Assembly: GCF_963675065.1 (NCBI RefSeq)
Contig: NZ_OY775906.1
Coordinates: 3,822,001-3,886,000 of the forward strand
Direction: 5' to 3'
DNA: 64,000 nucleotides
DNA from: an uncultured Draconibacterium sp.
GTDB lineage: Bacteria; Bacteroidota; Bacteroidia; Bacteroidales; Prolixibacteraceae
Both the position numbers and the translations under genes were made by a program. A model generated the notes under the pieces. That model saw only the letters and a program-made list of their open reading frames with translations, made no database searches and had not been told where the DNA came from. Of the stretch, positions 26,422 to 35,195 are shown piece by piece (the stretch's first letter is position 1; every line of letters begins with the position of its first letter).

Positions 26422-27906
26422 TTACAACTTATTTATAAAGGGAATAAATCGTTTAAGCTCGTTTATTTCCCATTTAAAAATAAGTCCGACAAAAGCCAGT
26501 GTTAAAACTATATTGATAGAATATTTAATTATTACTTGTAAATCGAGCGTAAATTGAGCGATGCCCACAATTACCGTGGCTGCCAGAAAATAACTTCCAA
26601 TTCGTTTAAGATCATACGGCACCGGAAAATGTTTTTGCCCCATAAAATAGGACATAAGCAGCATAACCAAAAAGCAGACAAACACTGCAATTGCCGATCC
26701 CATATATCCCATAACCGGAACCAGAGCAAGGTTTAAAACCAATGTAATTGTGGCACCAATTAAAGCCATATATGCGCCGTAACGCGTTTTGTCGGTTAGT
26801 TTGTACCACAACGACAGCGTGAAATACATGCCGTAAAAAAGATTGGCCATTAACACAATAGGCACCACTTTTAATCCCTCGTGATACTGCGGATCGACAA
26901 TACCTTTTAGCACATCGATAAACAATACCATCCCCGTGAATATTAGCAACCCGAAAATGACAAAATATTTCATTACAACGGCATATATTTTTGGGTCGTC
27001 TTTTGATCCTTCGCGGGCAAAAAAGAAAGGTTCGAATGCATAACGAAACGCCTGAATAAACATATTCATCAGCACCGCCAGTTTGTAATTGGCACCGTAA
27101 ATTCCGAGCTGAAACATCGGATCCTGATCGGACGGTATTAAAAAAGGAATCAGCACTTTATCGATATTCTGATTGATCATTCCCGTTAATCCAACGATAA
27201 GGATCGGAAAACCATAACTCAGCATTTGTTTCAGCAGCTTCTTGTCAAACTGAAGCGAGATTCTAAAGATCTCAGGAAGCAGTAAAATTAGGGTAATCAG
27301 CGAAGCCAGCAAATTGGAAATAAACACATAACCTACACCAATATCAGCTGAATAAATCGTTGAAATTATTGAATCTGGATTATTGGCTAAAATTCTTGGG
27401 CACAATGAAATAAAGAACAGGTTAAAACCGATATTAAAACCAATATTCACCAATTTGATAAAGGCAAATTTTATGGGCCGGTTCTTTAAACGTAGCCGTG
27501 CAAAAGGTATGGCAGTAAAGGCATCGACTCCCAAAATTATGGCAAACCACAAAATATATTCCGGGTGATCGGGATATTGAATCCAGGCCGCTATTTCATT
27601 CCGGAAGGCTGTTGCCAGCAACACAAACGAAAAAGTGGTAAAAAACAAGGATACCATCGATGTGGAATACACCTTTTCCGGGTCGTCGCTTTTTGAGGCA
27701 AAACGGAAATAGGAGGTTTCCATTCCGTAGGTAAGCAACACCAGTAAAAATGCCACATAAGCGTACATATTGGTTACCACACCGTATTCGCCCGGCAAAA
27801 ACATAAACGAATAATAGGGGACAAGCCACCAGTTTAAAAAGCGGCCTACAATGCTGCTAACCCCATAAATAGCCGTATCGCTTGCTAATTTCTTAAAAGG
27901 ATTCAA
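26422..27906 (-). CDS. Oligosaccharide flippase, Wzx-like (MATE/MOP superfamily)
   Basis: 494 residues with about 14 membrane segments. The N-terminal LASDTAIYGVSSIVGRFLNWWLVPYY is typical of Bacteroidota polysaccharide flippases (Polysacc_synt). It should move a lipid-linked glycan across the inner membrane. The start codon is TTG, about 17 bases after a TATCTTTG promoter box; no upstream ATG fits. No glycosyltransferases flank it, so which glycan it carries is unknown. Confidence 0.88.
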   Translation of the reverse strand: MNPFKKLASDTAIYGVSSIVGRFLNWWLVPYYSFMFLPGEYGVVTNMYAYVAFLLVLLTYGMETSYFRFASKSDDPEKVYSTSMVSLFFTTFSFVLLATAFRNEIAAWIQYPDHPEYILWFAIILGVDAFTAIPFARLRLKNRPIKFAFIKLVNIGFNIGFNLFFISLCPRILANNPDSIISTIYSADIGVGYVFISNLLASLITLILLLPEIFRISLQFDKKLLKQMLSYGFPILIVGLTGMINQNIDKVLIPFLIPSDQDPMFQLGIYGANYKLAVLMNMFIQAFRYAFEPFFFAREGSKDDPKIYAVVMKYFVIFGLLIFTGMVLFIDVLKGIVDPQYHEGLKVVPIVLMANLFYGMYFTLSLWYKLTDKTRYGAYMALIGATITLVLNLALVPVMGYMGSAIAVFVCFLVMLLMSYFMGQKHFPVPYDLKRIGSYFLAATVIVGIAQFTLDLQVIIKYSINIVLTLAFVGLIFKWEINELKRFIPFINKL

Positions 27907-27922
27907 TTGTTGAAATTTTAGG

Positions 27923-27930
27923 CAAAGATA
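27923..27930 (-). promoter_or_regulatory. Promoter box TATCTTTG for the flippase gene
   Basis: On the minus strand this reads TATCTTTG, 16 bases before the TTG start, a full TAnnTTTG match. The same octamer occurs on the plus strand at 27982, so the two promoters are divergent. Confidence 0.6.
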
Positions 27931-27981
27931 AAATCATTTGCTTTGATGCTTTTCGATTAAACAACGTTTTACAATATGTTT

Positions 27982-27989
27982 TATCTTTG
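27982..27989 (+). promoter_or_regulatory. Promoter box TATCTTTG for the glutaminyl cyclase gene
   Basis: TATCTTTG, 20 bases before the ATG at 28010; full match to the Bacteroidota -7 consensus. Confidence 0.6.
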
Positions 27990-28009
27990 AAATCAAAAAT
28001 TACAAGGTA

Positions 28010-29083
28010 ATGAAGCGAAACCTCTTCCCAATAGTACTAATATTTTGTTTGCTTGTGAGCTTTTTTTCGTGCTCCAATAAATCGAATAAACGCCCACGTA
28101 AGCCAGTGAGCAGTATAAGTATTAAGCCGGCCAAACAACTATATACTTCAGGCGATAAAGTAAATTTAGAGATTAAAACCAAACTGCGCGACGGCGAACT
28201 AAAATCGGTTAAAGTTTATTACGGGGGCAATTTAATAAAAGAAAGCACCGAACTTAATTTTGAAATTGCCGATGTTGAACTGGATCACGTGGGGAACACC
28301 AGTTTTAAAGTAGATGCTGAAAAAACCGACGGCCTAAAAAACAGCCGCACAAAAACAATTAATGTAATTTCCGAAATAGCTCCAAAACAACTGACCTATC
28401 AGGTAGTTGAAAAATATCCACATTTAAAAACTTCGTACACCCAGGGATTGGAATATCACAACGGTTATTTGTACGAAGGAACCGGTGAAACCGGCCATTC
28501 GAAACTGATGAAAATTGACATTAAAACCGGTAAACCTCTTCAATCCATTGATATGGACGACAAATATTTTGGAGAAGGAATTACTATTTTAAACAACAAA
28601 ATTTATCAGCTGACTTACCACGCACAAAAAGGCTTTGTTTACGACCTGGAAACTTTTGCTGTAATCGACAGTTTTACGTACAAATCCCAACAGGGATGGG
28701 GATTTACAAACGACGGTACCAACCTGATAATGAGTGATGGAACCAATGTATTAACCTGGTTGAATCCCGATGATTTTTCGATTGCAAAAACAATTCAGGT
28801 GGCCAATAATCGTGGAAACATGAATGTGTTAAACGAGCTGGAATACATCGACGGATTTATTTACGCTAATATTTATACCACCAACTACATTGTAAAAATT
28901 GATATACAAACCGGAAAAGTACTTGAAGAAATAAATATGGAAGGTTTGATCGATATGTATCACCAGGCAAGCGACCGCATTGATGTGTTAAACGGAATTG
29001 CCTACGACGCCAAAAACAACCGCATGTTTGTTACCGGAAAACTGTGGCCCATGTTATTCGAAGTGAAGTTTATAGAACAGTAA
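28010..29083 (+). CDS. Glutaminyl-peptide cyclotransferase (plant-type), lipoprotein
   Basis: 357 residues. The lipoprotein signal ends in VSFFSC (Cys21). An Ig-like segment (about 30-125) precedes the five-bladed propeller of the Glu_cyclase_2 family (about 130-355), marked by YTQGLEYHNGYLYEGTGETGHS, KYFGEGIT and LNGIAYD. The family converts N-terminal glutamine of secreted proteins to pyroglutamate. In Bacteroidota, lipoproteins and SusD-like proteins are often trimmed so that a glutamine is exposed, so it may protect exported proteins. Monocistronic. Confidence 0.9.
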   Translation: MKRNLFPIVLIFCLLVSFFSCSNKSNKRPRKPVSSISIKPAKQLYTSGDKVNLEIKTKLRDGELKSVKVYYGGNLIKESTELNFEIADVELDHVGNTSFKVDAEKTDGLKNSRTKTINVISEIAPKQLTYQVVEKYPHLKTSYTQGLEYHNGYLYEGTGETGHSKLMKIDIKTGKPLQSIDMDDKYFGEGITILNNKIYQLTYHAQKGFVYDLETFAVIDSFTYKSQQGWGFTNDGTNLIMSDGTNVLTWLNPDDFSIAKTIQVANNRGNMNVLNELEYIDGFIYANIYTTNYIVKIDIQTGKVLEEINMEGLIDMYHQASDRIDVLNGIAYDAKNNRMFVTGKLWPMLFEVKFIEQ

Positions 29084-29085
29084 AA

Positions 29086-29202
29086 GAATTTCGAATGATG
29101 AATTTCGATTAACGATTTTAGATTGATGATCGGAAAAGTACATATCGGTTTCTTTGATATCTACTTCTAAAATCAGCATTCGCTAATCATCATTCGAAAT
29201 TC
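29086..29202 (+). repeat. Palindromic intergenic repeat, copy 2
   Basis: Sixteen bases at 29086-29101 (GAATTTCGAATGATGA) are the exact reverse complement of 29187-29202, and a second pairing (GATTTTAGA with its complement) lies further in. The sequence begins 3 bases after the cyclase stop and shares its opening with copy 1 at 17669-17780. Located between convergent genes. Likely a dispersed palindromic unit or long terminator. Confidence 0.7.
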
Positions 29203-29227
29203 TAATATTCTATCTAATCCTCTAATC

Positions 29228-30250
29228 TTAAAAAAGGCTGGGGGAGTCGCCATACCGAACGCGTCCTAAATGTTTGTAGGCCAAATCGGTAACTTCTCTT
29301 CCGCGTGGTGTTCGTTTTATAAATCCTTCTTTTATTAAAAACGGTTCGTACACTTCTTCAATGGTTCCGGCATCTTCGCCAACAGCAGTTGCAATGGTTG
29401 TTATTCCCACTGGTCCGCCTTTAAATTTATCGATAATAGATTTTAAAATGCGGTTGTCCATTTCGTCCAATCCGTATTTATCGATGTTTAAAGCACCAAG
29501 TGCATGACGGGTAATATCCATATCGATGGTACCATCTCCTTTTACCTGGGCAAAGTCGCGAACACGACGCAGCAATGAATTTACTATTCGCGGAGTGCCA
29601 CGGCTCCGGAAAGCTATCTCATGAGCCGCCTCGTCGCTTATCTCTACGTCCAGTATACCTGCTGACCTTTTAACTATTTGCGTTAAAATATCGCCGTCAT
29701 AATACTCCAGGTGCGAATTGATACCAAATCGTGCACGTAATGGCGACGTTAATAATCCCGATCGGGTAGTAGCTCCAATCAGCGTAAACGAATTCAGCTC
29801 GATTTGTACCGAACGTGCACTTGGACCTTTGTCAATCATGATATCGATACGGAAATCTTCCATAGCCGAATACAAATATTCTTCAACAATAGGAGAGAGG
29901 CGATGGATTTCGTCGATGAACAAAACATCTTTTTCTTCGAGATTGGTCAATAAACCGGCCAAGTCGCCTGGTTTATCCAATACCGGTCCGGAAGTAATTT
30001 TTATACCTACTCCAAGTTCGTTGGCAATAATATTCGACAGGGTTGTTTTTCCCAGTCCCGGAGGTCCATGCAGTAAAACATGATCCAAAGCTTCGCCACG
30101 CATTAACGCTGCCTTTACAAAAATCTCGAGGTTTTCAACAATTTTCTTTTGTCCGCTAAAATCATCGAATTGTAAGGGGCGTAAGCGCTTATCAAACTCT
30201 CTTTCGGTATCCGTATATGAATTTCCTCTAATATCTAATCCATCTTCCAT
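29228..30250 (-). CDS. ruvB: Holliday junction branch migration helicase RuvB
   Basis: 340 residues from the ATG at 30250 (a GTG two codons upstream is possible). Walker A is HGPPGLGKTTL and Walker B LFIDEIHRL. Sensor and arginine-finger segments (GATTRSGLLTSPLRARFG) and the C-terminal winged helix (PRGREVTDLAYKHLG) are intact. The hexamer drives branch migration with RuvA. It lies 11 bases after a receiver-domain gene and probably shares its promoter. Confidence 0.96.
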   Translation of the reverse strand: MEDGLDIRGNSYTDTEREFDKRLRPLQFDDFSGQKKIVENLEIFVKAALMRGEALDHVLLHGPPGLGKTTLSNIIANELGVGIKITSGPVLDKPGDLAGLLTNLEEKDVLFIDEIHRLSPIVEEYLYSAMEDFRIDIMIDKGPSARSVQIELNSFTLIGATTRSGLLTSPLRARFGINSHLEYYDGDILTQIVKRSAGILDVEISDEAAHEIAFRSRGTPRIVNSLLRRVRDFAQVKGDGTIDMDITRHALGALNIDKYGLDEMDNRILKSIIDKFKGGPVGITTIATAVGEDAGTIEEVYEPFLIKEGFIKRTPRGREVTDLAYKHLGRVRYGDSPSLF

Positions 30251-30261
30251 CAGCACAAATC

Positions 30262-30636
30262 TTATTCGGGAATAAAGATGCGTATTTTTTCGATAAGCTG
30301 CGCAGCTGTAAAGGGTTTTGATAAATACTCATTCATTCCTACGTTAAAACACCGCTCCCGATCGTTGTCGAGCGTATTGGCTGTTATGGCAATAATGGGA
30401 ACCGGTTTTTCAACAGCATTTGCTTTTTCGTATTCTCTGATCGCCTCGGTAATTTCATAGCCGTCCATTTCGGGTAGCATAATATCCATTAACACCAGAT
30501 CGTAAGCGTGCTGCTTTACCTGCTCAATAGCCTCGGGTCCGTTGGTAACTGCAGTAACGTTGTAGTTATATTTCTTCAAATTAAATATAACCACCTTTTG
30601 ATTTAATAGGTTGTCTTCTACAAGTAGTATGTCCAA
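30262..30636 (-). CDS. Single-domain response regulator (CheY-like receiver)
   Basis: 124 residues, receiver domain only. Acidic pocket at Glu7-Asp8 (VEDN), phosphoacceptor Asp51 in LVLMDIMLPEMDG, conserved Lys in YLSKPF. There is no output domain, so it probably works by protein contact or as a phosphorelay carrier; a hybrid kinase partner is not nearby. The start is TTG (TTG GAC ATA), with no better ATG, and the TAAATTTG box lies about 30 bases upstream. It leads the ruvB gene. Confidence 0.88.
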   Translation of the reverse strand: MDILLVEDNLLNQKVVIFNLKKYNYNVTAVTNGPEAIEQVKQHAYDLVLMDIMLPEMDGYEITEAIREYEKANAVEKPVPIIAITANTLDNDRERCFNVGMNEYLSKPFTAAQLIEKIRIFIPE

Positions 30637-30665
30637 TCTTCTATATATTATTATTAATAATTAAA

Positions 30666-30673
30666 CAAATTTA
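30666..30673 (-). promoter_or_regulatory. Promoter box TAAATTTG for the receiver gene and ruvB
   Basis: On the minus strand this reads TAAATTTG, about 30 bases upstream of the TTG start at 30636. Confidence 0.45.
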
Positions 30674-30882
30674 AAAATAATACTAGTTATTATATCCTGT
30701 TAGCAACTGTTAATTACTATTTTTTACCAATTGTGCAGTTTATGTGAACAGGTTTATTCATGGGTTTTCAACAACTATTTCACCAGTTAATTTGTTCTGA
30801 GGTAAGTATATAAAATTACTTTTTAACAACTGTTAATAGTAAGTGTGAAAAGGGAACTAAGGTTTTTAACAGGTGTATTTCC

Positions 30883-30891
30883 TGTGAATAA
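30883..30891 (-). promoter_or_regulatory. DnaA-box-like site TTATTCACA
   Basis: Full match to the TTATnCACA DnaA box on the minus strand. It is the best of several in the gap; flanked by an AAACAGG motif that recurs in the region. Confidence 0.5.
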
Positions 30892-30986
30892 ACAGGCATC
30901 AAAAAACTGTAAGATTAACGGTGGTTTTTGAAATGCTAAATTATATGATGAAATAATTGAATAAAGCAAAAATTAGTATAAAAGAT

Positions 30987-30994
30987 TACTTTTG
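30987..30994 (+). promoter_or_regulatory. Possible promoter box TACTTTTG for the DUF4175 gene
   Basis: TACTTTTG matches TAnnTTTG 79 bases upstream of the ATG at 31073. No -33 TTG at the right distance, so support is modest. Confidence 0.35.
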
Positions 30995-31072
30995 TTTTTT
31001 TACCAGTTTATCAACAATTATTAATAATTGGCGTAAAAATTAAACGATTGAGAAATAAGAACTTTAAGCATA

Positions 31073-34000
31073 ATGACTGAAAATTTCAACATACTTGTTA
31101 ATAAACTAAACGCGTTTAGGTTTAAATACGGCTTGTATAGGTTAGTAAGGGGAGCTGCTTTGGTTTTTGTATTGTTAATTACCTTATACACAGTATTTTC
31201 TGTCGTTGAATACTATGTTTACCTTTCATCGTTTACACGCAAAGTCGTATTCTATGGCTATCTGATTTTTGCCGGTTTACTAAGTACACAGTTTGTTCTT
31301 ATTCCCGTATTCAGGTTACTACATATTTTAAAACCTATCGATCTGAAATCCTCAACTAAACTGATTCAAAAACATTTTGGTGAGATTAAAGATAAATTAT
31401 TGAATATCATTGAATTATCAGATTTGCATGACAATCAGTATTCAAACGATTTGTTAATTGCCAGTATTGATCAGAAAATAGATGAGCTAAAAGTGTTCGA
31501 TTTTAATGAAGCTATTGAGTATAAGAATATTAAAAATATATCTATTTATCTGATAGTTAGTGTTTTAATAGCTTCTATAATATTGTTATCGAACAAAAAT
31601 ATTTTTACTGAATCGACAAATCGGCTGGTACATTATAATAAGGAGTTTGTTAAACCTGCTCCCTTTTCTTTTCAATTAACTAACGAGAGTTTAAAAGCAA
31701 AAAAGGGAGATCCGTATACAGTAAAAGTTATTGCCGAAGGAGATGAAATTCCACAAATTGTATATATAAATATTGAAGGAAATAATTACCTGATGAAAAC
31801 AACTGAAACAGGTAATTACGAGTTTGAAATGGCTTCGGTAATCAATCCCGTTTCCTTTCATTTTACAGATTTAAATTATAAATCAGATAGTTATACGCTT
31901 CAGCTATTACCAAAACCGGGTATTAATTCTTTTACGGTAAATGTAAATCCGCCAAGCTATACTTTAAGTGAATCTCAGCTGCTTGAGAACATCGGAGATG
32001 TGCAGGTTCCATGTGGAACAATTTTAAAATGGCAGTTTTCCGGAATCGATGTTGACTCGCTGGCATTATTGTTTAATGATTCTATTCGGGTAAAAGCAAC
32101 GCAAAATGAAGGACTATTCGAGGTAGAAAAAAAGGTTTATAAATCAAGTAATTACAATGTTTATATCCGCAATAAGGTTACAGAGGAAGAATTGGCCTTA
32201 TCGTATACTATTGATGTGATACCAGATATTTATCCCGACATAGAGGTTGTGCGTATTGAAGATACAACACGTTTAACACGTTTCTTTTTTAAAGGTGTTA
32301 TTGGCGATGATTATGGTTTTTCATCGCTAAAGTTTCACTACAACATAGCTAACGCAGACACCACTATTGCTTTACCATTTTCGAAAAATATTGCCGACCA
32401 GGAGTTTTATTTTAGTTACGATTTTAACGATGTTGAGTCGGAAGGAGCAATTTCCTACTATTTTTCAGTATCGGATAACGATATAATAAACGGTTATAAA
32501 ACCACCACATCCGATAGTTATTCTTTTGTATTTCCTGATAAAGAAGAATTGGAAGCCAACGAAAAAGAGCAATTTGAAAACCTGGAGAAAATGATTGCCG
32601 AGAGCCAGCAATTATCGAAGGAAATTCAAAATAATTTGCAAAATCTGCAGATTAAAAATATGGATACAAATACATCCGATTGGGAAAAATCGCAGATGGT
32701 TAATGATATCGTTCAGAAGCAAAATCAGCTGGAAAAACTTTACGATCAAATTAAGCAGGACAATAAAAAACTGAATAATTACCTGAATTCATTCAATGAT
32801 AATTCGGAGGAGATTATTGAAAAACAAAAGCAAATTGAAGAATTGCTCAAGGAAGTTTTTACGGATGAGCTGCAAGAGTTGATGGACGAATTTAATAAAC
32901 TGGCTGAAGAATTCGACAGCAAAAAGCTGAATGAACTCACCCGTGATATGAACGTGACCATGGATGATCTGCAGAAACAGCTGGATAGAAACCTGGAGAT
33001 GCTGAAGAAGTTTAAAGTAGAGCAAAAATTACAAGAAATTACAGACGAAATGAATGAAATGGCTATGGAAGAGGAAAACATGGCTAAAGAGATAAGCGAA
33101 GAGAAAAATTTCGAAGAAATAAGCGAGAAAGTAAGCGAACATCAGGAAAACCTAAAAGACCTAGAAAAACGCTTAAAGGAAACGCTCGAAATGAATAAGG
33201 AATTAGAGGAACCAATTGGTTTTGATGATTTTGACGAGGAGTTTGATGAACTTCAGAAAAGCACCGAAGAAAGTAAAGAAAACTTAGAAAATAAGAATAG
33301 GAAAAAGTCGGGTAGTAGTATTAAGAAGACATCTGAGCAAATGAAAAATACAGCGTTTGCGATGCAACAAATGCTCGACATGAATAGCATGCAACAAAAT
33401 CAGGAAAACATTCAAAACCTTCGACAAATTTTAAGTAATCTGATATTGTTATCTTTTAATCAGGAAGACGTATTAAAGGGATTAGGTGGGATAAGTGCTA
33501 AAGATCCCCGGCTTAATGAACTAAATAGAAAACAAAAGCAAATTAAAGATCAGAGTCAAATAGTACGAGATTCGTTGTATACTTTAGCAATGCGTACTCC
33601 GCAAATTTCAAGTATGATAAACAATGAGTTGGTAGACATGGAGATAAATCTGACGAAAGCGGGACAGGAGCTGGAAGAAGCGTTATTTCCGCAAGCCAGA
33701 AGTAGTCAGCAATTTGTAATTACCGCTACAAATAACCTGGCTCTTTTATTAAACGAATCGCTTGAACAGCTGGAAAAACAAATGGCAAATGCACAGCCCG
33801 GCGATCAGCAATGCGAAAATCCGGGAGGTATGGGTAGCGGAATGGAGAACCTTAAAGAATCATCTGAAAGTATAAAACAGCAGTTACAAAAGATGATTGA
33901 ACAAATGAAAAATGGCAATTCGCAAGGTTTGAGCAAACAAATGGGACAGAGTTTGATGCAACACGAGATGATGCAACAAATGCTTCGCGATTTAATGAAT

Positions 34001-34360
34001 AATGGGCAGGTAGGTAGTCAGGCCCAGGAAACGTTGAAAAAAATTGATCAAATGTTGGAGGAAAACAGGAAGGAGTTGATGAATAAGTCGATTAATGCGG
34101 AAACCATTGCACGCCAAAACCTTATAACTACACGATTGTTGGAAGCTGAAAAAGCTGAGACCGAACGTGAATTTGAAGATAAACGCGAATCGGAAAGTGC
34201 TGACGAGTTTTACAGTAACCCTGTTAAGTTTTTTGAGTATAAAGAAAAAGAGAATTTTACATTAGAGTATTTAAACCGAAATTCAAATACATTAAATAAC
34301 TTTTATAATAAAAAATATAAAGATTATCTAAACAAAATTCAGAACCAGAGTGAAGAATAA
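31073..34360 (+). CDS. DUF4175 family membrane protein with extensive coiled coil
   Basis: 1095 residues. Three membrane segments (about 26-50, 58-80, 158-178) are followed by a large extracytoplasmic part. Beta-rich, Ig-like sections (about 190-480) precede a long charged coiled coil (about 500-770) and a Met/Gln-rich helical stretch (about 880-1010). The order matches the DUF4175 family seen in Bacteroidota and alpha-proteobacteria; function is unknown, an envelope structural or sensing role is likely. It is the first gene of the rightward run from the candidate origin, and its stop overlaps the next gene by 11 bases. Confidence 0.85.
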   Translation: MTENFNILVNKLNAFRFKYGLYRLVRGAALVFVLLITLYTVFSVVEYYVYLSSFTRKVVFYGYLIFAGLLSTQFVLIPVFRLLHILKPIDLKSSTKLIQKHFGEIKDKLLNIIELSDLHDNQYSNDLLIASIDQKIDELKVFDFNEAIEYKNIKNISIYLIVSVLIASIILLSNKNIFTESTNRLVHYNKEFVKPAPFSFQLTNESLKAKKGDPYTVKVIAEGDEIPQIVYINIEGNNYLMKTTETGNYEFEMASVINPVSFHFTDLNYKSDSYTLQLLPKPGINSFTVNVNPPSYTLSESQLLENIGDVQVPCGTILKWQFSGIDVDSLALLFNDSIRVKATQNEGLFEVEKKVYKSSNYNVYIRNKVTEEELALSYTIDVIPDIYPDIEVVRIEDTTRLTRFFFKGVIGDDYGFSSLKFHYNIANADTTIALPFSKNIADQEFYFSYDFNDVESEGAISYYFSVSDNDIINGYKTTTSDSYSFVFPDKEELEANEKEQFENLEKMIAESQQLSKEIQNNLQNLQIKNMDTNTSDWEKSQMVNDIVQKQNQLEKLYDQIKQDNKKLNNYLNSFNDNSEEIIEKQKQIEELLKEVFTDELQELMDEFNKLAEEFDSKKLNELTRDMNVTMDDLQKQLDRNLEMLKKFKVEQKLQEITDEMNEMAMEEENMAKEISEEKNFEEISEKVSEHQENLKDLEKRLKETLEMNKELEEPIGFDDFDEEFDELQKSTEESKENLENKNRKKSGSSIKKTSEQMKNTAFAMQQMLDMNSMQQNQENIQNLRQILSNLILLSFNQEDVLKGLGGISAKDPRLNELNRKQKQIKDQSQIVRDSLYTLAMRTPQISSMINNELVDMEINLTKAGQELEEALFPQARSSQQFVITATNNLALLLNESLEQLEKQMANAQPGDQQCENPGGMGSGMENLKESSESIKQQLQKMIEQMKNGNSQGLSKQMGQSLMQHEMMQQMLRDLMNNGQVGSQAQETLKKIDQMLEENRKELMNKSINAETIARQNLITTRLLEAEKAETEREFEDKRESESADEFYSNPVKFFEYKEKENFTLEYLNRNSNTLNNFYNKKYKDYLNKIQNQSEE

Positions 34361-34757
34361 TCCACCTAATATATTAGTTATAAGATCAGTAACTACAGAA
34401 ATTAAACGGGTTGAAGAATTTGTAAAGGCTATTTTTAATTTCCATAATATGCCGGAAAAATGTTTTAATCCGACCTTTTTATGTATTTCTGAAGCTACTA
34501 CAAATTCTATTGTTCATGGTAATAAAGAAGATCATAGAAAGACTGTAGAGCTAAATATTGATTGTAAAAGTCACCTTATACAGGTGCGGATTACCGACGA
34601 AGGAGAAGGATTTGACGTTGAAAAAGTTCCGGATCCAACACTCGAAGATAATCTGTTAAAAGAAACCGGACGCGGACTACACATTATAAATAGCATTGCC
34701 CAAAACGTAGAGTATAATGATAAGGGGAATAGCTTAAGTTTCGAAATCTATCTGTGA
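34350..34757 (+). CDS. Anti-sigma-factor-type ATP-binding protein (HATPase_c_2)
   Basis: 135 residues. It is a free-standing GHKL ATPase domain like RsbW/SpoIIAB: N box SEATTNSIVHGNK, G1 box ITDEGEGFD, G2 box GRGLHIINSI. Such proteins bind a sigma factor or an anti-sigma antagonist and phosphorylate the latter on Ser/Thr. The start is GTG at 34350, inside the end of the DUF4175 gene; no ATG lies before the conserved core. No STAS partner is adjacent. ybeY begins directly after its stop. Confidence 0.85.
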   Translation: MKNNPPNILVIRSVTTEIKRVEEFVKAIFNFHNMPEKCFNPTFLCISEATTNSIVHGNKEDHRKTVELNIDCKSHLIQVRITDEGEGFDVEKVPDPTLEDNLLKETGRGLHIINSIAQNVEYNDKGNSLSFEIYL

Positions 34758-35195
34758 ATGAAGTCAATAGAATTTTATTTTGAAGATATTGAACCGATAT
34801 CGTTCCATGAAGATTTTCTAAAAAATCAGATTGAAAACCTCGTTATCAATGAAAAGTATGAACTTGGAGAACTAACAATTGTGTATTGTTCCGATGAGTT
34901 TTTACTCAATATGAATAAACAATATCTTGATCATGATTATTATACAGATATAATAACTTTTGATTACGTAGAGAAAAATGTAATTTCGGGCGATTTATTT
35001 ATAAGTCTCGACAGAGTAAATGAAAATGCAGAAAACTACGGTATTTCGCAATTAAAAGAGCTGTATCGTGTTGTTTTACATGGTGTTCTGCATTTAGTCG
35101 GATACAAAGATAAAACTGATGATGAACAAGAGGAGATGACAAAAATGGAAGAGTTTTATCTTGCAAAAATAGATTTTAAAGAACTGAAGGTATGA
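34758..35195 (+). CDS. ybeY: Endoribonuclease YbeY (rRNA maturation)
   Basis: 145 residues. The metal motif reads HGVLHLVGYKDK: the first two His are present, but the third His of the usual HGxLHLxGYDH is replaced (KDK). I recall this variant as common in Bacteroidota YbeY proteins, so it is probably still functional. The enzyme takes part in 16S rRNA 3' processing and ribosome quality control. Its TGA overlaps the mnmG ATG by 4 bases. Confidence 0.9.
   Translation: MKSIEFYFEDIEPISFHEDFLKNQIENLVINEKYELGELTIVYCSDEFLLNMNKQYLDHDYYTDIITFDYVEKNVISGDLFISLDRVNENAENYGISQLKELYRVVLHGVLHLVGYKDKTDDEQEEMTKMEEFYLAKIDFKELKV

Larger units (their letters stand above)
30637..31072. other. Candidate chromosomal replication origin (oriC) region
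   Basis: 436 bases without a gene, strongly AT-rich, between leftward and rightward gene runs. It holds TGTGAATAA at 30883-30891 (TTATTCACA on the minus strand, a full TTATnCACA DnaA box) and TTATCAACA at 31008-31016 (one mismatch). TTTTCAACA at 30765-30773 and several TTTTTAACA motifs are weaker. A perfect 16-bp palindrome CAATTATTAATAATTG sits at 31015-31030. Hand counts suggest the G/C skew reverses here. mnmG and a parS site are within 6.5 kb. No dnaA gene is present, so this remains a prediction. Confidence 0.5.

Noticed and set aside
28286..28291. CACGTG core as another parS
   Set aside because: Flanks (GGAT and GGGAAC) do not fit the parS arms. The same applies to cores at 10354-10359, 42877-42882 and 45231-45236; the last two are a shared PRGTRG codon run in the GH43 genes.
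30637..31072. Replication terminus
   Set aside because: The sampled skew passes from C-rich to G-rich along the plus strand, which is the sense expected at an origin; a terminus would show the reverse. Gene orientation also diverges rather than converges.
32779..33081. Ser/Phe-rich frame opposite the DUF4175 coiled coil
   Set aside because: Low-complexity complement of Glu/Lys-rich coiled-coil codons, not a gene.
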